This document shows positions 1 through 7,270 of a stretch of 64,000 bases of DNA, piece after piece. The position numbers and the translations under genes are program-made. This stretch comes from Chryseobacterium sp. Leaf405 (lineage in GTDB: Bacteria; Bacteroidota; Bacteroidia; Flavobacteriales; Weeksellaceae), in assembly GCF_001425355.1 (NCBI RefSeq), contig NZ_LMQN01000012.1, positions 289,510 through 353,509 of the forward strand. The letters are read 5' to 3'. The notes beneath the pieces were generated by a model. That model was not told the origin of the DNA and did not search any database. It was given only the letters and a program-made list of their open reading frames with translations. Positions within the stretch are counted from its first letter, which is position 1, and each line of letters opens with the position of its first letter.

Positions 1-234
1 GATATTTCTAAGAAAAATGACGGAAGTCTTGTTCTGAGAGGATATTCAAAACCTTCCAATATCGGTATGGTAAATGGGGCAGGATCAAACGGAACTGCAA
101 ACCAAGCCTATGGAGGAGGTATTGTTTGGAGTAAAAGCTTCAATTCTTTCTTCAAAAAGAGGAAAAAAGATAAAAAACAAGCCGTCGACAAAACAGAAAT
201 AAAAACAGATTCTACAAAATCAGAAGCGAAATAA
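1..234 (+). CDS. C-terminal end of a TamB/AsmA-like translocation module protein (partial)
   Basis: An open frame enters the window in frame 1 and stops with TAA at 232-234, giving 77 residues. It has short alternating polar/hydrophobic strands (SLVLRGYSKP), a glycine-rich turn (QAYGGGIVWSKSFNSFF) and a lysine-rich tail ending KSEAK. This resembles the extreme C-terminus of the TamB family in Bacteroidota, large periplasm-spanning proteins whose ends finish in beta-rich segments ending near a conserved Phe. That assignment rests on pattern only, because the diagnostic bulk lies upstream of the window. Any beta-barrel-associated outer-membrane protein is an alternative. Confidence 0.5.
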   Translation, partial: DISKKNDGSLVLRGYSKPSNIGMVNGAGSNGTANQAYGGGIVWSKSFNSFFKKRKKDKKQAVDKTEIKTDSTKSEAK

Positions 235-316
235 TTACAATATTTTAATGATTTTTATCATCCATGTTAATTATTGTTAATGTTTCATATAATTTTTTTA
301 GTTAAATAATTTTTTA

Positions 317-324
317 TAAATTTG
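317..324 (+). promoter_or_regulatory. -7 box of the Lrp/AsnC gene promoter
   Basis: TAAATTTG matches the Bacteroidota -7 consensus TAnnTTTG and lies 44 bases before the ATG at 369. No clear TTG -33 element is visible at the usual distance, so this rests on the -7 box alone. Confidence 0.45.
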
Positions 325-368
325 TAAAAAATATCTTGATTTTTTAAGAAAAATGTAATTTAACTAAT

Positions 369-839
369 ATGAACTATCAACTGGACGAAATAGACAAGAA
401 AATTCTTGATTTCTTGGTAGAGAACACAAGAATGCCTTTTACAGAGATTGCTAAGCAGATGGATGTTTCTGCTGGAACAATTCACGTAAGAGTGAAAAAG
501 ATGGAGGATGCAGGTATTATTTTGGGATCATCTCTTAATATCGATTACAGAAAGCTGGATTACCACTTCACTGCTTTCATAGGAATCCTTTTAACAAAAT
601 CAAACAGAACTCAGGAAGTTTTGAAAGAGTTATCTACTCTTCCTAACGTAATCGAAGCGAGTGTTATTTCAGGGAAATACAATATCTTCTGTAAAGTGAG
701 AGCTAAAAATACAGACGACGCAAAAAGAATTATCTATCAGATAGATGATATTCAAGACGTAATGAGAACTGAAAGTATGATCTCTATGGAGGAGTTTTTA
801 AGCGATAAAAACAGATTGATCAACGCAATCTCTATATAA
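369..839 (+). CDS. Lrp/AsnC family transcriptional regulator
   Basis: A 156-residue protein, the usual length for the family. The first 60 residues form the AsnC-type winged helix-turn-helix: LDEIDKKILDFL, then TEIAKQMDVSAGTIHVRVKKMEDAGII as helix-turn-helix and wing. The rest is the RAM/AsnC ligand-binding alpha-beta sandwich, with V.SGKYNIFCKV near residue 98. Such proteins form octamers and respond to amino acids or similar small effectors; the effector here cannot be read from sequence. It stands alone between a TamB-like gene and a terminator at 865. Confidence 0.93.
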   Translation: MNYQLDEIDKKILDFLVENTRMPFTEIAKQMDVSAGTIHVRVKKMEDAGIILGSSLNIDYRKLDYHFTAFIGILLTKSNRTQEVLKELSTLPNVIEASVISGKYNIFCKVRAKNTDDAKRIIYQIDDIQDVMRTESMISMEEFLSDKNRLINAISI

Positions 840-864
840 TCAAATTTTAAACGAATTATATAAA

Positions 865-900
865 AAGAACTTATGAAATCTCTCATAAGTTCTTTATTTT
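865..900 (+). terminator. Rho-independent terminator after the Lrp-type gene
   Basis: A perfect 12-bp stem (AAGAACTTATGA with its complement at 883-894) and a six-base loop, followed by a T-rich run. The T-run also forms part of the next gene's -7 box, so terminator and promoter are fused. Confidence 0.85.
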
Positions 901-902
901 TG
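895..902 (+). promoter_or_regulatory. -7 box directly before the gene at 908
   Basis: TATTTTTG fits TAnnTTTG and ends only five bases before the ATG at 908. Given the usual distance from this box to the start site, the transcript would have almost no 5' leader. No clear -33 TTG is seen; the upstream terminator arm occupies that place. Confidence 0.5.
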
Positions 903-907
903 TACCT

Positions 908-1285
908 ATGGAAGAATACAGTTACTTTGATGAAGATCCGAAAAAAGGGTGGGGATTTATTCTGGCATTTGCAGCCCTAATGTTATTTACAGTTATGGGA
1001 TTCGGGGTAGATCTTGATGAATATCTGCAGCATGAAACATTGAATATTCCGGCTTGGTATTCTGCCGTCATTTTTGCGATTGATGCATTGATGGTAGTAA
1101 GTCTGATTCTGATGTTCTTCTACCGAAAAATAGGGATATTTATGTTTCCTGCTTTATTGGTTTTACACTTTTTTATGCATAATTTTTACCTGTCAACTTT
1201 TTTATATACAGACGTAACGAACCTTTTCCTTTTCACGGGTTTTGGAATGTTGGCAATTATTCCGAAATGGAAGTTTTTTAAATAG
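908..1285 (+). CDS. Small polytopic membrane protein of unknown function
   Basis: A 125-residue protein with an acidic N-terminus (MEEYSYFDEDPKKG) and four predicted membrane segments, at about residues 15-32, 48-68, 73-93 and 102-120, ending in a basic tail (PKWKFFK). The pattern resembles uncharacterised DUF2569-type inner-membrane proteins, but I recognise no signature residues. It is a single-gene unit between two hairpin terminators. I do not assign a function. Confidence 0.75.
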   Translation: MEEYSYFDEDPKKGWGFILAFAALMLFTVMGFGVDLDEYLQHETLNIPAWYSAVIFAIDALMVVSLILMFFYRKIGIFMFPALLVLHFFMHNFYLSTFLYTDVTNLFLFTGFGMLAIIPKWKFFK

Positions 1286-1343
1286 CCTCTATTAAGAGAG
1301 AGCAAAGAATTTAGAAATTAAGACATTACAATATTATAATAAG

Positions 1344-1367
1344 AACGGGTTAAGCCCGTTTTTTCTT
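1344..1367 (+). terminator. Terminator after the small membrane protein
   Basis: Short GC stem AACGGG (1344-1349) / CCCGTT (1355-1360) followed by a run of T, about 60 bases after the stop at 1285. Confidence 0.7.
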
Positions 1368-1431
1368 TTATACTAAACTTATAAAGTATTTAAAATTAAA
1401 TATTATAGATATTCCTATAAAATAATTATAG

Positions 1432-1473
1432 ACAGAACGATCTGTATTTTTTGACAATTAAGTCGTACATTTG
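1432..1473 (+). promoter_or_regulatory. Promoter and possible operator of the TetR-DUF1348 operon
   Basis: TACATTTG at 1466-1473 fits TAnnTTTG and lies 22 bases before the ATG at 1496. Just upstream is the inverted repeat ACAGA-acga-TCTGT (1432-1445). A weaker dyad with GACAA/TTGTC-type ends spans the -7 box. Both are reasonable places for TetR autorepression, but operator function is inference. Confidence 0.5.
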
Positions 1474-1495
1474 TCTTATTAAAATAAACCACAAG

Positions 1496-2020
1496 ATGCT
1501 ATCACCGAAAGAAAGAATCATTAAAACAACATTTGAGCTATTTGCAAAGCAAGGATATAATTCGACGGGAATTAATCAAATTATTTCTGAAGCCAGTGTA
1601 GCAAGAGCAAGCTTCTATCAATATTTTAAATCTAAAGAAGATCTTTGTGTTGAGTTTTTAAATGTAAGACATGACTATTGGTTTAATGAATTACGTCAAT
1701 TCACTTCAAAAGAGAATGATGTAAAATCTAAAATCATTTCTTCTTTCGATTTTTTACTGTATATGAATGAAAAAGAAGATTTCAGAGGCTGCAGCTTCCT
1801 GAATATTTTATCTGAAATCCCGACGGATAATATAAAAATCCTTACTGTAATCCAAAATCATAAAAGAGATCTTAGAAATTACTTTTCAGCCTTGGTGGAA
1901 AATACAGACATGGCGGATCATATTTATTTATTATTTGAAAGCAGTATTATTGAAAGTCAGCTTTTCAGATCGAACGAATTAATAGAAAAATCAAAAAAAA
2001 TAATTATCAACTTAATTTAA
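1496..2020 (+). CDS. TetR/AcrR family transcriptional regulator
   Basis: I start translation at the ATG at 1496 (MLSPKERIIKTTFELF), giving 174 residues. The frame is open further upstream but there it covers the promoter. The N-terminal TetR helix-turn-helix is clear: FAKQGYNSTGINQII, then ASVARASFYQYFKSKEDL. The C-terminal ligand-binding helices (about residues 60-174) include RGCSFLNILSEIP. It lies six bases upstream of a DUF1348 gene, so the two are probably co-transcribed and the regulator likely controls its own operon. The ligand is unknown. Confidence 0.92.
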   Translation: MLSPKERIIKTTFELFAKQGYNSTGINQIISEASVARASFYQYFKSKEDLCVEFLNVRHDYWFNELRQFTSKENDVKSKIISSFDFLLYMNEKEDFRGCSFLNILSEIPTDNIKILTVIQNHKRDLRNYFSALVENTDMADHIYLLFESSIIESQLFRSNELIEKSKKIIINLI

Positions 2021-2026
2021 CTAAAA

Positions 2027-2440
2027 ATGGAACAGAAACATCCACTTCCGCCGTTTACCTTAGAAACGGCTTTGAAAAAAATCCAATTAGCAGAAGACGC
2101 TTGGAACAGTCAGAATCCTGAAAGAATTGCTAAAGCTTATACCATAGACAGTGAATGGAGAAACAGAGATCAATTTGTAAACGGCAGAGAAGAAATTGTT
2201 AAATTTCTCAGTGGTAAGTGGGACCGAGAATTGAATTATAAGCTTAAAAAAGAATATTGGGCACACACAGAAAATCGTATTGCTGTTCGTTTTGAATATG
2301 AATATCAAACCAAAGAAGGAAACTGGTTTAGGGCGTATGGAAATGAAAACTGGGAATTTGATGAAAATGGTTTAATGGCGAAAAGATACGCAAGTATTAA
2401 TGATCTGGCGATAAAAGAAGAAGACAGAAAGTTTAGATAA
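2027..2440 (+). CDS. DUF1348 (NTF2/SnoaL-like fold) protein
   Basis: A 137-residue protein matching the DUF1348 family closely over its whole length: [20 protein letters not shown] at the start, then [50 protein letters not shown] and a final KRYASINDL. The family has a small cone-shaped NTF2/SnoaL fold. It is widely found beside TetR regulators and is thought to be an enzyme or ligand-binding protein without a proven substrate. Co-transcription with the TetR gene suggests that the regulator's inducer and this protein's substrate are related. Confidence 0.93.
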   Translation: MEQKHPLPPFTLETALKKIQLAEDAWNSQNPERIAKAYTIDSEWRNRDQFVNGREEIVKFLSGKWDRELNYKLKKEYWAHTENRIAVRFEYEYQTKEGNWFRAYGNENWEFDENGLMAKRYASINDLAIKEEDRKFR

Positions 2441-2475
2441 GCAAAAAGCATCCGTTTTCTGGATGCTTTTTGTAA
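2441..2475 (+). terminator. Strong hairpin terminator after DUF1348
   Basis: A 13-bp stem starting at 2441 (core AAAAAGCATCC) with loop GTTTTCT and a T-rich end. Read in the direction of transcription it is nearly identical to the terminator after the split transketolase (6227-6255); the two lie in inverted orientation on either side of the RiPP island. Confidence 0.9.
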
Positions 2476-2499
2476 ATATAATTAATTATTTTAAACTGT

Positions 2500-2620
2500 A
2501 ACAAATTCCTGTTTTGTCGGTCTTTCCTAGCCAATAAATTCATCCAAACCATTAATATATTTGTACTCTTCAGCCATTAAGATTTTTCTTGTTTTTTCAA
2601 TTGATTTGAGATGATTTTCT
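2500..2620 (-). pseudogene. Decayed fragment of the transketolase C-terminal subunit gene
   Basis: This stretch aligns with 6388-6520, the 3' part of the intact transketolase gene, in the same orientation, with gaps. The first 13 bases match exactly, and 2581-2600 matches 6481-6500 with one difference. Read on the minus strand it gives EKT.KI..AEE then an in-frame TAG then ERPTKQEFV, where the intact protein has EKTGKIVTAEEHNY and KRPTRQEFV. The in-frame stop, a deletion and the missing distal 3' end show that it is a relic. Its position on the far side of the RiPP island suggests that the island entered at, or duplicated, the transketolase 3' end. Confidence 0.85.
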
Positions 2621-2663
2621 TTCTTAGAATAGATGATTTGATAAATTCACGACAAATGTATTC

Positions 2664-3731
2664 TTATAAGCCATATTTTGATATTATCTTTTCTTTTAAA
2701 GGATTAGTACTCCATTCTTCCCACTCTGCTTTGTAGGGATTATAACCACATTTAATAGGTTTAGAAATATCAAGACCTTCATTATTTGTGTTAGTTTCTT
2801 CTGTATAAGCTCTGCAGTCAGTACAAACATAACGAAATTCACATTCTTTACAAATTTCTATTTTATCTTTGGTAAGATTCCAATGATTTTTGAAATCTTT
2901 CACATTTAAAGCCTCTTCTAAAGTTATGTTTTTTATATTTCCAAAAGATTGATACATTGAAGGGCAGTTTTTAATATTACCATATTTATCAATTGATATT
3001 TTTTTATGAAGACAAGAATTGTGATTAATTGCTTCCAAAACTTTAGGTAAATTAACGTTAAAATATTTTAAATCTACTTTACCGCAAGAGTTTAATTTTA
3101 TTTGTTCTTTTACAAAAGCTACAGTGAATTTATACTTGTCTTTAGGTTTAAAAGGATTTTTGTTACACGAATAAAATGCTAAACTGTATATTCTAGAGCA
3201 AAAGTTATCGATTACCTCAAAAAAATCTTCATTAAATATTTCATGATATTTAGAAAATATTTCTATTGAAGTTATCGTGGTATTTTTAAACGTATTTTCA
3301 ATGAATTGTATACATTCAAAAGATAAAAAATTATCGTAATGAATTACAATATGTTCGGCGCCCAAATTCGATAGTGATTTGTTTAATTGGCTCAGTACAT
3401 GCAAATCATCAATCTCGAGATAAGCATTTGTAATTTCGTTTGGTGTTGAAAATTTATATGAAAAAGGTGGGAAATTATTGTCCCAATAATCTTTAGTAAT
3501 AAAACCGTATTCGTTATCCAAAAGAATTTTTAAGTACTCTCTTAAAAATTCGTGCGACCCTCTGTCATAAGATTCGAAAAGATTTTTTATTGATTTTTTT
3601 TTGAGTTCTTCTATGATATCACTAAGTTCTAAAGGATATAATTTTGCTTTTTCTCTTTGTAAGTCAATGATTAAAATTCTTTGAACTCCTTTTGTAACTA
3701 AAATATTACTAAATAGATTAAAATAATTCAC
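2664..3731 (-). CDS. gwsS: Grasp-with-spasm system SPASM-domain peptide maturase
   Basis: A 355-residue protein. The C-terminal 120 residues are a SPASM domain: C-LHKKISIDKYGNIKNC-PSMYQSFGNI, then CKECEFRYVCTDC and a final KCGYNPY, which would bind auxiliary iron-sulfur clusters. No CxxxCxxC radical-SAM motif occurs anywhere; I believe this is the known state of the SPASM partner in grasp-with-spasm clusters, which works with an ATP-grasp ligase on a ribosomal peptide. The start is GTG, overlapping the preceding stop as GTGA, so translation is probably coupled. No clear terminator follows. Base composition is strongly AT-rich. Confidence 0.87.
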   Translation of the reverse strand: MNYFNLFSNILVTKGVQRILIIDLQREKAKLYPLELSDIIEELKKKSIKNLFESYDRGSHEFLREYLKILLDNEYGFITKDYWDNNFPPFSYKFSTPNEITNAYLEIDDLHVLSQLNKSLSNLGAEHIVIHYDNFLSFECIQFIENTFKNTTITSIEIFSKYHEIFNEDFFEVIDNFCSRIYSLAFYSCNKNPFKPKDKYKFTVAFVKEQIKLNSCGKVDLKYFNVNLPKVLEAINHNSCLHKKISIDKYGNIKNCPSMYQSFGNIKNITLEEALNVKDFKNHWNLTKDKIEICKECEFRYVCTDCRAYTEETNTNNEGLDISKPIKCGYNPYKAEWEEWSTNPLKEKIISKYGL

Positions 3732-3910
3732 AATAATCTGGTAATTGATTTGTAAGGTTTGGATCTGAAGAGATATTCAGTTTGATATTTCTCACACTCC
3801 ACAAAAAATGTAAGGTTTGATTTACTTTTTACGATGATTTTGCTTTTTGAAAACTCAACATACTTAAATGTAAGAGGGAGTTTATTCTTTTCTCTTATTT
3901 TTTTCTTCAT
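3728..3910 (-). CDS. Small basic protein inside the grasp-with-spasm operon
   Basis: A 60-residue basic protein (MKKKIREKNKLPLTFKYVEF...) lying exactly between the ATP-grasp and SPASM genes. It overlaps the upstream gene as ATGA and the downstream gene as GTGA. These two couplings argue that it is translated, although it matches nothing I recognise. It has no signal peptide, one Cys and two possible beta-hairpins. It might be a docking protein or merely a spacer frame. Confidence 0.55.
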   Translation of the reverse strand: MKKKIREKNKLPLTFKYVEFSKSKIIVKSKSNLTFFVECEKYQTEYLFRSKPYKSITRLL

Positions 3911-4804
3911 AAGTTTTCAGCAAGTTTATAGGCTAAATCATAATTGCAATAAAAAGATACATTTCCAAATTGACCTACAGGGTTCACTTCTAAAAAATAA
4001 AATTTATTGCCACTTTTTATAAAATCTAAAGATCCTGAAGATAAATCTAATTTATTCATTAATAATATAATTTTCTCTTCTAAATCTTTAGGAAGATTAT
4101 ATCTCACATTTCTATTAATTATTTTCCCATTATACTTTCTGGAATCTACTTTTGTGTTATCATCATTTTGAGAAAAAATTGCCATAGACCAAATTTCACC
4201 TTTAAGGTAAAATGATCTGATTTCAAAATCCTTTTCAATTTTTTCCTGAAAGAAAGTGATAAAAAAATCTTCATTTTCTTTTTTCTCAACAATTGAAGTG
4301 TACATTGAGCCATGATTCTCTTGGAACTTTAGAATTCCATTTCCAGCAAGGGGGCTTAGTAATAGTTTTATTAATTTCCAATCGATCCGTATTATTTGTT
4401 AAAAAATATTTTGGAACATCAAATCCTATCTCTTGTGCTGTATCCAATACGATCAACTTGTTAACATGATAGTTACTTTCTTTGTTAATATGATTTTTCT
4501 TTTCTAAGTAATTTTTTACATAATCTTCTAACCAATGTTGATGCTCATTCATGTGCATATTGATAGCCTGATTTTCATACTTTTTTCTTAAAAACCATAT
4601 ACCACCTCTTCTATACCATACAGTAGTGATTTCATCAATAAAAAAACAATTTCTTTTGCTCTTAATATAAATACGATTATCCTCTGATTTTATTTCAAAT
4701 ACTTCATTTTCATGTACTCGGATAAAATCTTTTTTTAGTGAAATGAGCCAACGTATGATTTCATTTGTTGTCCTTTCATTATTTTCTGAAATTATTAATA
4801 TCAT
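3907..4804 (-). pseudogene. gwsG: Grasp-with-spasm ATP-grasp peptide ligase, frameshifted
   Basis: Two overlapping frames (4286-4804 and 3907-4305) together give a normal ATP-grasp ligase of about 298 residues. The first part carries the N-terminal pre-ATP-grasp region (TVWYRRGG, about residue 65) and stops soon after ITKP. The second has FFQEKIEKDFEIRSFYL, MAIFSQND, and the Mg-binding LEVNPVGQFG near the end. Removing one base from the run of five G at 4350-4354 (plus strand) joins them as ITKPLAGNGILKFQENHGS. The enzyme would form side-chain ester or amide crosslinks in the precursor. True mutation, switchable slippage and sequencing error are all possible. Confidence 0.85.
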
Positions 4805-4806
4805 TT

Positions 4807-5685
4807 TTACCTTTTTAGATAATCTGCATTAATTTTTTTGCTGTGCTTTAGAGTGGGTAGTCCTATTTCTTTACGATTCTTATTTATTTTTGTACTATCT
4901 GTTATACGTGAATTACTGAAAGTACAATATACACAATCCTTCCCTTCCATATAGGCTCTTTTATCAATCATTTCAGCATAATCTTCTGGAGGACAGTCGC
5001 CTGATTTTACATATTCTAAAATCTTTTCTTTGAAATAAGGGTAATCTGTATTGTCTATTCCTGCCATGTGATTAAGAATATTTCCCATAGGCATAAATAT
5101 GTCATTATTTCCCCAAAGCCCTATTTTTTGATAAGATGGAAATCCAAAGTTATTAAATGTCCACATAAATAATTTTGCATTTTTTCTATCATTAATGGTT
5201 TGTTGTTTTTCAACATATTTAGGCATTCTGAATTCCTGATTTCTAAAAAAAGCGATAGAAAAAGAATCAACTAATCTTTTATTGAGCCCTCTTTTCCAAT
5301 CAGCTACTTTATATTTTATTTCCAAACTATCAATCCCATATTTTTCACATAACATAAAAAAGTCTTTATCGAGTTGATTGTATTTCCAATTGGATACTAA
5401 TAAAGGTATTAGTTTGTAAAGATTTTTCTTACCACCAAAATCTAGATTGTATTTATCCGAAAGGGTAATATAAGTTTGATATTCATCAATAAGATGAGAG
5501 TTATGAGGAGGATACTTCTTAAATAATTTTTGATACATCTTAACAGCGGTAAGTGTATCACCTTTAATGCGGTATATATTATCTATTTCGTTTATTTTAT
5601 TTAAATAAGTAATATGATTTGATTTAGAGACCTGACAGGAATATATAATCATCAAGATTAAAAGCAAAAAAAAACTTTTATTCAT
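4807..5685 (-). CDS. Cluster-associated lipoprotein, probable helical-repeat protein
   Basis: 292 residues with a lipoprotein signal peptide (FFLLLILMIIYSC, lipobox Cys at about residue 17). The mature part begins with TPR-like helices (ITYLNKINEIDNIYRIKGDTLTAVKMYQKLFKKYP). A second region holds a CPPEDYAEMIDKRA stretch and a CVYC pair near residue 258. It lies between precursor and ligase in the same direction, three bases from the ligase start, so it belongs to the cluster. A role in exporting or presenting the modified peptide at the cell surface is plausible but not shown. I know no named family for it. Confidence 0.75.
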   Translation of the reverse strand: MNKSFFLLLILMIIYSCQVSKSNHITYLNKINEIDNIYRIKGDTLTAVKMYQKLFKKYPPHNSHLIDEYQTYITLSDKYNLDFGGKKNLYKLIPLLVSNWKYNQLDKDFFMLCEKYGIDSLEIKYKVADWKRGLNKRLVDSFSIAFFRNQEFRMPKYVEKQQTINDRKNAKLFMWTFNNFGFPSYQKIGLWGNNDIFMPMGNILNHMAGIDNTDYPYFKEKILEYVKSGDCPPEDYAEMIDKRAYMEGKDCVYCTFSNSRITDSTKINKNRKEIGLPTLKHSKKINADYLKR

Positions 5686-5763
5686 TTCTATAAAAAAGTA
5701 TGTTATTAAAAGAAAATAGTGGGGAGATATTATTAATAAAAAACCCTCCTAATGGACAGTTTT

Positions 5764-5998
5764 TTAGTTTGTTTTTGTAATAATTGGATCAGAACAATCA
5801 TCAGTCATACATTCTTGGCGTTGGACATGCACACCATCAACATAAGTGTCAATGTCGGCACAATTCCATTGACTGGTAGATGATTGTGACCACATCGTAT
5901 TTGATCCGGGTAATTTCCCTCCAAATATTGAATCTACATCTTTTAATTTTTTTTTCAAAAGAAGCAAATAACTTCTTAATTCCTAGTAATTTTTTCAT
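5764..5998 (-). pseudogene. Grasp-with-spasm precursor peptide, frameshifted in an A9 tract
   Basis: From the ATG at 5998 a leader MKKLLGIKKLFASFEKK is read until a run of nine A (plus-strand T 5947-5955). The core follows in the +1 frame: DVDSIFGG, then GSNTMWSQSSTSQWNC and a Thr/Asp/Glu-rich end (ECMTDDCSDPIITKTN). Removing one A gives a 77-residue precursor with a typical leader, a GG site and acidic/Thr residues suited to ATP-grasp crosslinking. Unshifted, the frame ends after 48 residues. Being upstream of the lipoprotein, ligase and SPASM genes fits its role. Assignment rests on position and leader pattern. Confidence 0.75.
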
Positions 5999-6226
5999 TA
6001 TTCTAAATTATATTTGTCAAAATTGACCGTATAAAGTAATAATATAATTCAATATTATTGATATTTAACTTAATTTAACTTTTTTGTATTGTTATTTTAA
6101 TTGATTAATGGTTATTTGTTTTTTATTTAATTAAGATGATTTGATTAATTTATTTAATTAAACTGCTTATTTATTTTAAAACCAATAATTACATTTTGTT
6201 TAATAACTCAAAATATTTTTTTAAAC
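5999..6226. other. AT-rich non-coding stretch upstream of the precursor gene
   Basis: Extremely AT-rich sequence between the precursor start and the transketolase terminator. It must carry the minus-strand promoter of the RiPP operon, but I find no convincing TAnnTTTG box. A small dyad GTCAA-aa-TTGAC lies at 6016-6027. Confidence 0.5.
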
Positions 6227-6255
6227 AAAAAAGCATCCAGAAACGGATGCTTTTT
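6227..6255 (-). terminator. Terminator after the split transketolase
   Basis: An 11-bp stem AAAAAGCATCC (6228-6238) / GGATGCTTTTT (6245-6255) with a six-base loop, flanked by A and T runs so it can act in both directions. It lies 22 bases beyond the transketolase stop and is nearly the same as the hairpin at 2441. Confidence 0.88.
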
Positions 6256-6276
6256 ATGTATATATTTTAAAAGAAA

Positions 6277-7224
6277 TTATTTATCTAAAATTCTTTTCAC
6301 TGCTTCTATCACCGCAGTAGAATCGATTTTGTATTTCTTCATCAATTCAGCAGGAGTAGCAGATTCCCCGAAAGTATCGTTTACAGCAACAAATTCCTGT
6401 CTGGTAGGTCTTTTTCTTGCTAACATTCCTGCGATAGATTCTCCCAAACCACCAAGATAGTTGTGTTCTTCAGCCGTAACGATTTTTCCTGTTTTTTCAA
6501 CTGATTTTAAGATGATTTCTTCGTCCAAAGGTTTGATCGTGTGAATATTGATCACTTCACAAGAAATACCTTCTTTTTCAAGCTCATCTGCAGCCAAAAG
6601 AGATTCCCAAACAAGGTGACCAGTTGCAACAATCGTTACATCAGTTCCTTCCTGAAGCATAATCCCTTTCCCAATTTCGAAAGGCATATCTTCCGGAATG
6701 AAAACAGGAACTACAGGTCTTCCGAATCTTAAATAAACCGGACCTTCAAAATCAGCGATGGCTAACGTTGCTGCTTTCGTTTGGTTATAGTCACAAGGAT
6801 TGATTACCGTCATGCCCGGAAGCATTTTCATCATTCCGATATCTTCTAACACTTGGTGCGTTGCACCGTCTTCTCCCAACGTAAGACCTGCGTGAGAAGC
6901 ACAGATTTTCACATTTTTATTAGAATAAGCAACCGACTGACGAATCTGGTCGTACACTCTTGAAGTAGAAAAGTTAGCAAAAGTTCCAGTGAAAGGAATT
7001 TTTCCTGTGATGCTGAGACCTGCCGCAAGACCGATCATATTCGCTTCTGCAATACCCACCTGAAAAAATCTTTCAGGAGCTTTTTCAATGAATTTCTCCA
7101 TTTTCAAAGAACCGATAAGGTCAGCACAAAGTGCTACAACATTAGGGTTTTTGTCAGCCAATTCAGCTAATCCTGCTCCGAATCCTGAACGTGTATCTTT
7201 TTTTTCTGTATATGTAAATTTCAT
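6277..7224 (-). CDS. Transketolase, C-terminal subunit
   Basis: 315 residues corresponding to the pyrimidine-binding and C-terminal domains of transketolase. The catalytic Glu that activates thiamine diphosphate is in VGIAEANMIGLAAGLS (about residue 59). DGATHQVLEDIGMMKMLPGM and a C-terminal EEHNYLGGLGE region are also typical. Together with the subunit encoded just upstream it transfers two-carbon units between sugar phosphates in the pentose phosphate pathway. Split transketolases of this kind are common in Bacteroidota. The gap to the N-terminal gene is 46 bases and both share one terminator. Confidence 0.93.
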   Translation of the reverse strand: MKFTYTEKKDTRSGFGAGLAELADKNPNVVALCADLIGSLKMEKFIEKAPERFFQVGIAEANMIGLAAGLSITGKIPFTGTFANFSTSRVYDQIRQSVAYSNKNVKICASHAGLTLGEDGATHQVLEDIGMMKMLPGMTVINPCDYNQTKAATLAIADFEGPVYLRFGRPVVPVFIPEDMPFEIGKGIMLQEGTDVTIVATGHLVWESLLAADELEKEGISCEVINIHTIKPLDEEIILKSVEKTGKIVTAEEHNYLGGLGESIAGMLARKRPTRQEFVAVNDTFGESATPAELMKKYKIDSTAVIEAVKRILDK

Positions 7225-7270
7225 TTTTTTAATTATTGATTAAAGATTACTTATTATTAATTACTCATAA

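Noticed and set aside
1451..1495. TTG at 1451 as TetR start, or TTGACA there as a sigma-70 -35
   Set aside because: The stretch includes a good Bacteroidota -7 box, and the TetR domain begins right after ATG 1496. The TTG-to-box distance (12) is too short for a -33 element.
5947..5955. Classic -1 ribosomal frameshift on the A9 tract of the precursor
   Set aside because: The core lies in the +1 frame relative to the leader; a -1 shift would give the wrong frame. Loss of one A in DNA or RNA is required instead.
5764..5967. Precursor starting at TTG 5967
   Set aside because: Starting there would drop the MKKLLGIKKLFASFEKK leader, which is in place upstream in the other frame and is the typical part of such precursors.
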